Below are positions 1 through 7,033 of a DNA stretch of 23,983 nucleotides, in pieces. Under the pieces are notes generated by a model. That model ran no database searches and was not told the DNA's origin. It was given only the letters and a program-made list of their open reading frames with translations. The stretch spans positions 1-23,983 of IMG/VR virus record IMGVR_UViG_3300009376_000083; one strand, 5' to 3'. Position 1 is the first letter of the stretch, and each line of letters begins with the position of its first letter. Source of the DNA: a virus. The position numbers and the translations under genes are program-made.

Positions 1-412
1 AAAAGCCTGTAAAAAATTGGCATTGGCTTGACGAAGAACTATCTGCATAGCTTGACAAAGAGTACCAACCTAAGTGTCCGGGTTGGTCCCCACGGTAAGC
101 AAAAATTTCTATATAAACTGGCGCATATACAAAGCCGACGTTCATGTCGTCATCTGGCAATCTTCCAAAATGCCCTTCGCTATTCTTCGTATACGAAGTA
201 CTGCTAGAACTATTGTCTCTATACCCACCATACATCCAGCCATAAGATGAATTTGTTACGTCATTGAATCGGAAATAGCAGTCCCCGACAGTTGTGCCGG
301 TGCAACTTATCGCTCCCGTAATCTGCAAACTGTTGTAAGTATTCGGGATGTTATCTATTTCTAAAAACGAACCAGCAGGAGTACCGGTTGAAGCTACATA
401 TTCAAGAGCCAT
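1..412 (-). CDS. Fibre or virion-tip protein, C-terminus cut by window edge
   Basis: The reading frame opens with ATG at 412 and stays open for 137 codons to the window edge, so the C-terminus is missing. The start follows an AAGGAG ribosome site that overlaps the end of the preceding gene, 9 bases upstream. The visible protein is rich in Ser, Thr, Gly, Tyr and Asn, with alternating short hydrophobic stretches as in a beta-rich virion surface protein. Its N-terminus (MALEYVAS, then a Pro-x-x-Tyr-x-Ser-Leu-x-Ile stretch and an Arg-Phe-Asn segment) matches the upstream neighbour at 419-988 position by position, so the two look like tandem paralogues. A role in host recognition or surface decoration is inferred from this type of protein and its place after the capsid genes. 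No catalytic motif is visible. Confidence 0.75.
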   Translation of the reverse strand, partial: MALEYVASTGTPAGSFLEIDNIPNTYNSLQITGAISCTGTTVGDCYFRFNDVTNSSYGWMYGGYRDNSSSSTSYTKNSEGHFGRLPDDDMNVGFVYAPVYIEIFAYRGDQPGHLGWYSLSSYADSSSSSQCQFFTGF

Positions 413-418
413 TTGAAC

Positions 419-988
419 CTACTCCTTTAACCCAAACAAAGCTACAGTCGAACCTGTTGACAAATTGTAACCAGACGCTTCGACAAGATTGATTTGTGAG
501 ATAGCTGCTGAACCATTAAATAAAGCACCCGATTGAATTGTTATCGGGCCTTCGCCGCTACCAGTGGTATTTGTTGATTGCCCAATTTGCAACAAAACAG
601 GGCAAACCATAGCCGTACTGTTATATTCTGGGAAATCAATCGTAGCTGTATAAGAACGGCTATTAACTGGTACGATGTTCATAAAGACACCAGACAAAGA
701 AGTTTGCTGCGAACCGGTGTAGTTAGCGTTGTCCCCTATCATTTGGGCCACCCGATAATTACTCGTTGAATCAGCATTAATTCTGATAATCGGTCGCCAC
801 TGAGTACTTGTATTTCTCGCTTGTATCACAATACGAAGTGTTTTGTAATCTGTCGGCAAACTAGTAAACGAATAATCAGCAGTTGTGTTATCACCCGTGA
901 CATGACTGATGTATTCAAAATTTCCGGCAGAACCGCCACCTGAACCGGCGGCACCAAGTAAAGCTACCTTACCGGCCCCAAATGGCAT
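419..988 (-). CDS. Fibre or virion-tip protein, 189 aa
   Basis: I place the start at 988, where ATG overlaps the TAA stop of the preceding gene (TAATG). An upstream ATG at 1024 would overlap that gene by 37 bases. The protein starts with MPFGAGKVALLGAAGSGGG, a short hydrophobic then glycine-rich lead seen in small phage tip proteins. A beta-rich body follows with FEYIS, a Leu-Pro-x-x-Tyr-x-Thr-Leu-x-Ile stretch, and a C-terminal end of the form STVALFGLKE, reminiscent of the final beta strand in many marine phage tip proteins (from memory). It appears homologous to the next gene (1-412). Probable role: host-surface binding or an accessory fibre. The exact position on the virion is unknown. 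Confidence 0.8.
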   Translation of the reverse strand: MPFGAGKVALLGAAGSGGGSAGNFEYISHVTGDNTTADYSFTSLPTDYKTLRIVIQARNTSTQWRPIIRINADSTSNYRVAQMIGDNANYTGSQQTSLSGVFMNIVPVNSRSYTATIDFPEYNSTAMVCPVLLQIGQSTNTTGSGEGPITIQSGALFNGSAAISQINLVEASGYNLSTGSTVALFGLKE

Positions 989-1650
989 TACGACATATCC
1001 GCCCCAGCGACAAACCCATACCAAACCGGAGAGCTACCACCATTAAAAGTAATGAACGTAAGAATATCGACACCCGTAGTCGCAGTAGTCGTCAACGTCG
1101 GAGCAGTAGCACCAGCCCACTTCACACTAGTAAACGCACCAGTACGAGAACCCGTACCATCCTGCGTAAGAATCAATGTCAACGCAGTACCAGCCTGCAA
1201 CCCAGCACCCGAAGGCATCGTAAACGTACAGTTACCTGTCATCGTCCACGTCTGAGTGTTGCCGTTAGTTTCATCGAGAGTAACTGCGGTACTTGTGTTC
1301 CCACCGGCGTACACCGTTTCGGCATAATCCTTGTGAACTACTGCCGACATGATCTGATCTGCACCAACAACGGCACCAGAAAGAGTGGTGCCAGCAATCG
1401 TTGAACCAGTTAAAGTGTTAGTCCACGCAGTTGTGCCGCCACTCGAATGCTCCAGAAAAGCGTTCGCACTAGCAGAAGCAGCAGGAGCAGCACTAATACC
1501 GAGCTTTGTTTCTAAAGCAATTAAAGCAGTAGAAGCAGCACCATGCACTTGATCGTGTTCGTACCCTGACGCATCCAAGTCAGTAGTAGACGCTGGAGTT
1601 ACCTGCGTTGAGGTTGTGTCAAGAGAGGTTGGATAGTTTGAACTTGGCAT
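988..1650 (-). CDS. Fibre-like structural protein, 220 aa
   Basis: ATG at 1650 follows an AGGAG ribosome site with 5-base spacing. The first 50 or so residues (YPTSLDT, then YEHDQVHGAASTALIALETKLGI) resemble the N-terminal attachment segment of phage fibres and head fibres. Residues about 60-105 are Ser/Thr/Gly/Ala-rich and low in complexity. The rest is a Thr/Gly-rich beta domain containing TWTMTGNCTFTMPSG and ending in VWYGFVAGADMS, a common shape for a fibre C-terminal domain. The role is inferred to be adsorption or surface decoration. It lies 8 bases after the 145-aa gene and its stop overlaps the start of the 189-aa gene, so it belongs to one translational unit with the other tip proteins. 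Confidence 0.8.
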   Translation of the reverse strand: MPSSNYPTSLDTTSTQVTPASTTDLDASGYEHDQVHGAASTALIALETKLGISAAPAASASANAFLEHSSGGTTAWTNTLTGSTIAGTTLSGAVVGADQIMSAVVHKDYAETVYAGGNTSTAVTLDETNGNTQTWTMTGNCTFTMPSGAGLQAGTALTLILTQDGTGSRTGAFTSVKWAGATAPTLTTTATTGVDILTFITFNGGSSPVWYGFVAGADMS

Positions 1651-1658
1651 TATTGCTC

Positions 1659-2096
1659 CTATGGAACCAAATCAAGAGTGAAAATACCAGACGCATTCCA
1701 CTGTATTTGGAATGTGCCTGACGTTGTGCTGAAATCTCCCCCAAAATCTATGTATGCAATTAAACGGTCGTTCGTCACCGTGTCATCATAGATAACTCCG
1801 GCTCGTACCGCTGACAACGTGGAAGCAGTCCACGATACGTCATCTGCATCCCATTTGATTGTGCCTGTCCCATCAGAACTACTGGTCATTGCCACACTGG
1901 TAAGAGTTTCGCCACCGGCTGTGTATCCGGTACCCGAAATTTCGTTTGTTACATCTGATTTGTTTGTGTGAGTTTCAAAGTTTGGTGTGTAAGAAGCGTT
2001 GACCAACATGCACTTAAATGTGTCATTGTCCATGTCAAGTGCGAGATCGTTCTTAAACGCAGCTTCGAAAGTCTCAACGTAAAGACCACTAGCCAT
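1659..2096 (-). CDS. Conserved phage virion protein, 145 aa
   Basis: ATG at 2096, with an AGG about 9 bases upstream. The sequence has a pattern I recognise from many phage late regions: an N-terminal stretch on a short-lived product (NDTFKCMLVNASYTP), then a THxxxSDVTNE segment, the marker GTGYTAGGETL near residues 55-65, KWDADDVSWTAST, and a C-terminal YIDFGGDF...FQIQWNASGIFTL. These proteins sit next to capsid or fibre genes and are usually left as hypothetical. They are probably small beta-sandwich structural proteins (decoration or fibre-associated). I can support the family resemblance from memory only, and the function is not shown by the sequence. Confidence 0.8.
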   Translation of the reverse strand: MASGLYVETFEAAFKNDLALDMDNDTFKCMLVNASYTPNFETHTNKSDVTNEISGTGYTAGGETLTSVAMTSSSDGTGTIKWDADDVSWTASTLSAVRAGVIYDDTVTNDRLIAYIDFGGDFSTTSGTFQIQWNASGIFTLDLVP

Positions 2097-2160
2097 TAGC
2101 AGTACCTGTTCCTTGGATCGGCTTTGGCCTGATCGTTACATCACCGTTTGGTTTTTGCAT
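2089..2160 (-). CDS. Possible 23-aa overlapping ORF
   Basis: A short frame begins at ATG 2160 inside the 32-aa gene, in another frame, and ends at TAG 2089, overlapping the start of the 145-aa gene by 8 bases. The peptide MQKPNGDVTIRPKPIQGTGT is water-soluble and protein-like. This frame can be extended upstream to an ATG at 2301, but that extension runs through the GC-rich hairpin and looks like non-coding translation. The ribosome site is weak (A-rich only). It may be a coupling ORF that carries ribosomes from the 32-aa gene to the 145-aa gene, or simply chance. Confidence 0.25.
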   Translation of the reverse strand: MQKPNGDVTIRPKPIQGTGTANG

Positions 2161-2239
2161 TCTTTTTCTTTCTTGCGGCAGCAGCAGCCTTTTTACCTTT
2201 AGGGGTATAAGGATACTTCTTTCCTTTAACGATAGGCAT
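2141..2239 (-). CDS. Small basic protein, 32 aa
   Basis: ATG at 2239, stop TGA at 2141. The peptide begins MPIVKGKKYPYTPKGKK, followed by an alanine run and a Lys/Arg-rich tail, and has no acidic residues. Very similar short basic proteins occur beside capsid or fibre genes in aquatic phages (from memory). A nucleic-acid or capsid-interior binding role is plausible but unproven. No good ribosome site is visible in the 17 bases between the post-capsid hairpin and the ATG. Translation may therefore rely on the A-rich context. The protein is below the length that most gene finders report. It fills the only gap between capsid and the 145-aa gene, which supports it. Confidence 0.65.
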   Translation of the reverse strand: MPIVKGKKYPYTPKGKKAAAAARKKKNAKTKR

Positions 2240-2256
2240 GATTTGAATGATAGCAG

Positions 2257-2305
2257 AGGAGTGCGGGGGACCGGGGAAAGGGGGAAAACCCGGCCCCCCA
2301 CTCCT
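2257..2305 (-). terminator. Strong GC-rich hairpin just after the capsid gene
   Basis: AGGAGT (2257-2262) pairs with ACTCCT (2300-2305), G63 with C99, GGGGG (2265-2269) with CCCCC (2294-2298), and CCGGG (2271-2275) with CCCGG (2289-2293). This makes about 17 base pairs with two single-base bulges (C2264, A2270) and a 12-base purine-rich loop on the plus strand (pyrimidine-rich in the transcript). It starts about 16 bases after the capsid stop. No U-run follows it, so it is not a classic intrinsic terminator. It may be a partial terminator or a 3' mRNA stabiliser that sets capsid mRNA level above the genes downstream. Confidence 0.6.
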
Positions 2306-2320
2306 ATGAGGAGCTAACTA

Positions 2321-3265
2321 TTAGTTATCTCCGATGCTGGAAGCTGATTCCACACGTTGTCCACATTCCTGACGGAAGAGGCCATATCCAACGAGGTGGT
2401 ACCAACCGATTGGGTTGAACCGACGCAGAGTGTCAGTCACAGGACCAACAACAATGCTTGGGTCAGGACCAAACCCTGCTGCACGGGAGAACGCTTTAGC
2501 AGCGAACTGACGCCCAACAATTAGGGTTTGATAAACATCGACAGTACTTGAACCACCGTCGGCAATTAGACCTGCACGGGGGTTTTCAATGTATTCGATG
2601 CCATTGAAGGTACCGATTGAACCTGCACGGATCGGTGCACCTTCTTGGTATAGCTGGTACTGGATGACGTCAGTTACCGCTGTGTCTCCACGAAGATCGT
2701 AGGAAACATCAGGGTGAATAATCGCCATGTAGTTACCGTTTGTCCAACCCGGAGCGTTACGTCCACGAAGCTGTGCAACAGCTTTACGGCCTTCAGCAGC
2801 GGTATAAAGGTCTGTAGCTGTGATGGCACCACGGCTTGTTTGGCCGACATGCGTTACGTTTGTACCGGCGTTTACTACGTCGGAAACGATTTTGTCGAGC
2901 GAATCAGCCATGTTGTAGCCAACAATGTTGGCCGCATCAGCATCTACGTTCAGGAATGAGGTTCCACGGACCTTAGCGCTGGTGATAACAGCGTTACCGT
3001 ACTCAGCAAGAGTTACGGTTACTGCACTATCTGTCAATGCAACAGCAGTTACATCGGCAGCTTCAGTGAGTGCTGTAGTTGCCTGCGCCATGTCAGCGTA
3101 GAACGTGAATTGTACGCCCGAACCGTTATGGCTCTGGGCTGTTGACCTGACATCAGCGATCATTTCGAACAACGGTTGCGAACGCAAAGCGAAATACGCA
3201 ACCTGATCGAACGCCGTTTTTACCTGATCGTCAAGCGTTGCGGTTGTTACTGTAGGTGTTGCCAC
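2321..3265 (-). CDS. Major capsid protein, N4-gp56 type HK97 fold
   Basis: This builds the icosahedral shell. I choose the GTG start at 3265 (protein MATPTVTTATLDDQVKT, 314 aa) because AAGGA lies 8 bases upstream. An alternative TTG at 3292 would add nine residues that do not fit the family. Recognisable family landmarks in order are AYFALRSQPLFEMIADVR, a TALTEAADVTAVALTDS segment, TVTLAEYGNAVITSAKVRG, DADAANIVGYNMADSLD, a KAVAQLRGRNAPG stretch, AIIHPDVSYDLRGD, and the C-terminal RRFNPIGWYHLVGYG and VESASSIG. This is the pattern of the N4-gp56 capsid family as found in many actinophages (from memory). Scaffold gene directly upstream and a strong hairpin directly downstream agree with the assignment. 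Confidence 0.93.
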   Translation of the reverse strand: MATPTVTTATLDDQVKTAFDQVAYFALRSQPLFEMIADVRSTAQSHNGSGVQFTFYADMAQATTALTEAADVTAVALTDSAVTVTLAEYGNAVITSAKVRGTSFLNVDADAANIVGYNMADSLDKIVSDVVNAGTNVTHVGQTSRGAITATDLYTAAEGRKAVAQLRGRNAPGWTNGNYMAIIHPDVSYDLRGDTAVTDVIQYQLYQEGAPIRAGSIGTFNGIEYIENPRAGLIADGGSSTVDVYQTLIVGRQFAAKAFSRAAGFGPDPSIVVGPVTDTLRRFNPIGWYHLVGYGLFRQECGQRVESASSIGDN

Positions 3266-3309
3266 TCTTGAAGTCCTTAGTAGGGACTCCAATAGTTAAG
3301 AGTTACAGA

Positions 3310-3786
3310 TTACTGAGTAGCTCCCCAAAGAACGCCTTCAGACTCCATCAAAGCACGCAACTCGTCTGCATTTGTTGTCGCTTTAATACGAGCTTCTAGA
3401 TCTATAGGTGACACTGGATCTCCACCCTCACCGGCTGCTTGTATTCGTTGTTCAGCTACTAACGTATCGTCAGAAACTGCTGAGTTAATTGGTGGTGCAT
3501 CAGCACCTATGAACCCGGCAGCTTCAGCTTCCATACGGATAGCTTCCACATCGAGTTCTCCCTCATAACCTTTCACGAAATACTTAGCACGTGGATCGCT
3601 AAGATCAATTCCCGCAGAACGGAAAGTATCTTGACGTTCATAGGAAGAAGCACGTTTTTCGGCTGCTGTTGCTCTCGCTTCAGCGTCCTTTAAACGATTT
3701 TCTAAATCACGTCGCCAATTAGGTTTCGATTCAGTTGAACTGTCAGAACCTGCATCACTGTAACCAGTGGAGTCGGAATCTGTCAT
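3310..3786 (-). CDS. Capsid scaffolding protein, 158 aa
   Basis: ATG at 3786 with AGGTGA 8 or so bases upstream. The protein is short, acidic and hydrophilic, with no cysteine. After a Ser/Asp-rich N-terminus comes a heptad-like charged helix at about residues 23-52 (WRRDLENRLKDAEARATAAE), then a small middle part (GIDLSDPRAKYFVKGYEGEL) and a helical C-terminus (ADELRALMESEGVLWG). This composition, the coiled coil and the position immediately before the capsid gene are those of phage scaffolding proteins, which guide shell assembly and leave before or during packaging. No protease gene or protease motif is visible nearby. It is preceded by the only sizeable gap in the structural cluster, which carries a promoter candidate. 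Confidence 0.85.
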   Translation of the reverse strand: MTDSDSTGYSDAGSDSSTESKPNWRRDLENRLKDAEARATAAEKRASSYERQDTFRSAGIDLSDPRAKYFVKGYEGELDVEAIRMEAEAAGFIGADAPPINSAVSDDTLVAEQRIQAAGEGGDPVSPIDLEARIKATTNADELRALMESEGVLWGATQ

Positions 3787-3845
3787 ATGTCACTCACCTA
3801 TCTGTACACACCCTCGTCGGTGGAACCTCGGGTGGAAGTCGTATT

Positions 3846-3870
3846 GTTAGCTCACCCTTCCGGGGCCAAC
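3846..3870 (-). other. 5' leader hairpin with GNRA-type loop
   Basis: In the transcript, GUUGGC (3870-3865) pairs with GCUAAC (3851-3846) using one G-U wobble, and CCC (3864-3862) pairs with GGG (3857-3855) around a GGAA loop, with a UGA bulge on one side. It starts about where transcription from the promoter candidate at 3878-3906 should begin. Such a 5'-terminal hairpin could protect the scaffold-capsid mRNA. The function is inferred. Confidence 0.45.
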
Positions 3871-3877
3871 AGATAAT

Positions 3878-3906
3878 AGATTAAATGCAAAGAATCTTTA
3901 TGTCAA
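3878..3906 (-). promoter_or_regulatory. Candidate sigma70-like promoter for scaffold and capsid
   Basis: A perfect TTGACA (-35, 3906-3901) overlaps the TGA stop of the 434-aa gene. Seventeen bases later is TAATCT (-10, 3883-3878, 3 of 6 to consensus), inside an AT-rich stretch that also holds TATTAT at 3878-3873. The predicted start is near 3871. It lies in the largest gap of the structural cluster, just before the genes whose products are needed in most copies. Confidence 0.5.
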
Positions 3907-5207
3907 GTACTGGTAGTGGTTATACCACGCATACCTTGACCTGAAGCAAGGGTATTTGTTCGTCCAGCGAATTGTCGTTCCCGACGTTCTCGCTCACGAC
4001 GCATCTTTGTTTGGCTATCTGTGTTAATTCCGAATGCTGCTTCACCCAATTGGGTGCCGCTTAGCCCTTCAGAACTAAAGATACCTTTAGACAACCCAGC
4101 AATTGGTGAGGTACGTGCTGCGATTTCTCGTCTTTGCACATCCATTTCTTGTAAAACATCAGACAAATTTCTATTAAATCTTTGACTTGTGCCCAGTACA
4201 CGACCTGATTCTGCCATCAAACCAGCGGCTCCAAGGTTACGTCTAGCTTCAACAATACTGATAGCAGCAGCGGGGTCTAAGAAAGCCGCTGTAATGTCGC
4301 CTTCTGTAAATTTGTACTCTTTAACAAGTATGTCACGTACTGGAGCGTTAGCTGTTCGGCTAGCTTCTTCCGCTGCCGTTACCCGAGTCCGCCATTCTGC
4401 TAAGGAAACATCATGTCCAATGAGTTGTGTCACACCTGTTTGCATTTTCCCATCCATAGGGAATGCTTGTGAATCTAAAAAGGTAGAAGGTAACCCTGCT
4501 GCTGAAGCTATTTGGTAATAACCACGTTCCAAATCTATGTAATCTGCTTCAGTTATAGGAGCTAAACGGTTATCTCTACGCATTAGCATTCCGGGGAACC
4601 TATTGTCATAGGTGTCTCTAACATTTGGTGGCACATAAAGAGGGTTTCGTGTTCCATCTTCAAGATATTGAGGAACATTTGATTGCCCGTAACGCAGTTG
4701 AGTAAGCATTCCTTCAGCGCTTACACCATCAGTGATGTTTTGGTGTACCCAATCGCCAAGACCCTTAAGACCGAACCGTCCCAAGTATCCTTCGATAGTG
4801 GCACGAGCACTCATTTGGCTTAATTCTTTTTGGTAGCCAATCCAATCACCTATCCCACCGTCGTCGCCATTGTCGCCGTCGTCCCCTCCGCCAGATTTAG
4901 TTTGGCACCATCCTGTTTGTGTTTCCTCATCCCAATGAAACGTCCCGCCATCTCTTTCGCAAGTCAGACGTATAGCTTCCCAATCCATTGGCGATGGATC
5001 ATCATCAGTACCATCATTTTCATCGGAACCATCGGAACCGTTAGAGCCGGTATTAGACGGAGGAGTTATACCACTAGTTATAGGAACCCCAAGGGCGGAT
5101 TCCATATCGACACCAGCACCAGCTTGTCGTCTAGCTCGGTCACGTCGCTTATTGATTTCTTCTTGGAGTGTACTGCCCCCATAAAACTCTGGGTCTATAA
5201 AAGCCAT
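3903..5207 (-). CDS. Structural protein, 434 aa, probable internal virion protein
   Basis: ATG at 5207 overlaps the TGA stop of the 607-aa gene (TGATG), with AGGAG upstream. The order is: charged N-terminal helix; a Gly/Asp/Asn/Ser linker at about 48-72; a small segment with two cysteines (LTCERDGGTFHWDEETQTGWC); another Gly/Asp linker to about 120; then a long helical domain. That domain carries a set I recognise from actinophage and aquatic phage late proteins: DNRFPGMLMRRDNRL, ITEADYIDLERGYY, ASAAGLPSTF, HDVSLAEWRTRV and AAFLDPAAAISIVEARR. The C-terminus is basic (KMRRERERRERQFAG). The family has no firm function that I know of. Its position after the transglycosylase protein suggests an internal or ejected virion component. 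Not a recognisable enzyme. Confidence 0.75.
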   Translation of the reverse strand: MAFIDPEFYGGSTLQEEINKRRDRARRQAGAGVDMESALGVPITSGITPPSNTGSNGSDGSDENDGTDDDPSPMDWEAIRLTCERDGGTFHWDEETQTGWCQTKSGGGDDGDNGDDGGIGDWIGYQKELSQMSARATIEGYLGRFGLKGLGDWVHQNITDGVSAEGMLTQLRYGQSNVPQYLEDGTRNPLYVPPNVRDTYDNRFPGMLMRRDNRLAPITEADYIDLERGYYQIASAAGLPSTFLDSQAFPMDGKMQTGVTQLIGHDVSLAEWRTRVTAAEEASRTANAPVRDILVKEYKFTEGDITAAFLDPAAAISIVEARRNLGAAGLMAESGRVLGTSQRFNRNLSDVLQEMDVQRREIAARTSPIAGLSKGIFSSEGLSGTQLGEAAFGINTDSQTKMRRERERRERQFAGRTNTLASGQGMRGITTTST

Positions 5208-7030
5208 CAGCCGACTCCTGTCATTAACCGATTCAAATCACTAACTGTCCTAAACGCTTTATTAACGGCATTAGTAGTTCCATCGTATTCTTCTGTCCCT
5301 CGTAAATACCTAGCAAACCCTGTCGCCGTGTCATTGCGACCAAGAACATCAACTGCTAATTCTCTGTGTTGCCCTACCCACTGTGGTTTATAACCCATAA
5401 CTGATTGGAAAACTGTTTCGTAAGCACCCAATATTGCTAAAGGTGTACGGCCAGCAAGAATCCGGTCAGCGTGACCCGGATATAAATCAGCAGCTTGTTC
5501 GCGCAAGAAATCTTTTAACTGTTCTAACTCTGTGTCGCCACCGTCTTTCGACAAGAACATCTGAGTTGCCCAATCTTCAATGTCTCTTTCAGTTGGTTCA
5601 ACAAAATAGTCATTATACGTTTTTGTGATTTCGTGACGCCCAATATTTTGAAGAGTCCCCGGTATAGCTTCATCATCAAAGTCGATTAAATCTCCAGTAA
5701 ACGATTCATCTCCAAGTTCCCCTGAAATAAGGAACTCACGTATATCGTTTACGTCCCAACCATTGAGCCACGCAAATTTTGCTGCTTGTAAAATTTGATC
5801 GTCAGTCCAATCAAGCTGTGCTTCAGCTATAAACCCTTCAATTAACTCTAATTCTGTTTCAACTAGGCTACGGCGTCGTTCTGACCATGCTTCGTGTTGC
5901 CCTTCGGTATACCATTCAAGATCCCGTTCCGCACGGTCTTCCCAATTGTTTTGGTAATACTCTGTTTGAGCAAGTAAACCGAATACCCATTCATCGTATT
6001 CAGCAGTACCCGGTGTCAACTTACCGTATTGTTCTGGGTCAGTAATGATATCGATTATGTGAACACCATCGATAGTCAAAGCATCGTTGTTGCCAATCCA
6101 ACCCCAAATGCCAGCCGCCACTTTGTCTTTATATTCAGGAGGCACTAAGCCTTCAGGGTCTGTAGCCATATTAGTTCTCTTACTTGCTAGTTGTATAGGG
6201 ATGCCTTCGCCTAACGCATGTTCGCCAAGATAAACTTCTCGATCTTGATCGTACAACTTAGGGGTAGTTTCACGGTTTATTAGAGGACGATCTTCACGGT
6301 TGATAAACTCAAAAGGCTCTTCTTTGCGGCGATTGTATTCCTCACCCATTAAAGATCTAATGCGGTTTCTTTCGTCCTCGGTTTCAGCTTCTAAGAATTG
6401 TTTTTCTAACTCTAAATATTCTGCCGAAGGAACATAAGGAGGATTTATTTTTTCGTACAGTTCTTTGGCAAGTGCATGTGCAGCTTCATATCTTTCATCC
6501 CGTGCCTCGCGGTCTGCTTCTGGGATATCTTTGTAATCAGGGTGAGTGGCCCAGTCACTATAATCATCGCCGGGACTCCACACAGAAGAAAGAGCAATTA
6601 GATTACGTCTAAACAACTCTTCTTTACCATGTTTCGGGCTGAAAAACTCTTGCAACGATTGTTGAGTAACTAGATCGAAATCAAACGATTTGCCTGTATC
6701 TGGATTTACTCCCCGGATTCTTTCAGTTTTTAAATATTCTCCCCCCATTATTCTGTTAATTGTTGCCGCTCTTCCTGCGCCATACTCGGGAAGAAAGTTA
6801 ATTTGCCATATCCCGTAAGATCTATCTACTGCGTTCGGACGTTTTAACCCTCGGCTTTCCCCAGTTCTTCTAAAATATTTTTCGTCAAAATCATAGTTCT
6901 CGACATCCAGAAAATTGTCTGATTCAAGAGAAGCTATAGCTATAAGATGTACTGGTTCGTTGGAGTATATCCCCTCGATAGTGGAAACTGCTTCGAGTAT
7001 TTCTTCTGGCGTGACAAGTACTTTTGGCAT
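5207..7030 (-). CDS. Virion protein with N-terminal lytic transglycosylase domain, 607 aa
   Basis: Residues about 8-130 look like the lysozyme-like SLT domain that cleaves peptidoglycan glycan strands. The putative catalytic Glu36 lies in IAIASLESDNF, and the matching RSYGIWQINFLPEYG block is at 70-84. The remaining 450 residues are acidic, rich in Trp, Asp and Glu, and helical, with a QTEYYQNNWEDRAE segment near 360 and FAWLNGWDVNDIREFL near 425, motifs I associate with phage virion proteins. There is no signal peptide or membrane span. ATG at 7030 has AAAGG upstream, with three bases between the previous stop and the start. Sitting in the head gene cluster, it is more likely a virion-borne wall-opening enzyme used at entry than the endolysin. 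The exact family is uncertain. Confidence 0.8.
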   Translation of the reverse strand: MPKVLVTPEEILEAVSTIEGIYSNEPVHLIAIASLESDNFLDVENYDFDEKYFRRTGESRGLKRPNAVDRSYGIWQINFLPEYGAGRAATINRIMGGEYLKTERIRGVNPDTGKSFDFDLVTQQSLQEFFSPKHGKEELFRRNLIALSSVWSPGDDYSDWATHPDYKDIPEADREARDERYEAAHALAKELYEKINPPYVPSAEYLELEKQFLEAETEDERNRIRSLMGEEYNRRKEEPFEFINREDRPLINRETTPKLYDQDREVYLGEHALGEGIPIQLASKRTNMATDPEGLVPPEYKDKVAAGIWGWIGNNDALTIDGVHIIDIITDPEQYGKLTPGTAEYDEWVFGLLAQTEYYQNNWEDRAERDLEWYTEGQHEAWSERRRSLVETELELIEGFIAEAQLDWTDDQILQAAKFAWLNGWDVNDIREFLISGELGDESFTGDLIDFDDEAIPGTLQNIGRHEITKTYNDYFVEPTERDIEDWATQMFLSKDGGDTELEQLKDFLREQAADLYPGHADRILAGRTPLAILGAYETVFQSVMGYKPQWVGQHRELAVDVLGRNDTATGFARYLRGTEEYDGTTNAVNKAFRTVSDLNRLMTGVG

Positions 7031-7033
7031 TAG

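Noticed and set aside
2089-2301. A 70-aa minus-strand frame as one gene
   Set aside because: Its first 47 residues come from the GC-rich hairpin and from the 32-aa gene in another frame and have a non-protein-like composition. Only its last 23 residues might be translated.
4830-5393. A long plus-strand frame (187 aa), and others like those at 18711 and 20891
   Set aside because: They lie antisense to well-supported genes, show Ser/Arg/Pro-rich compositions typical of antisense frames, and have no gene context.
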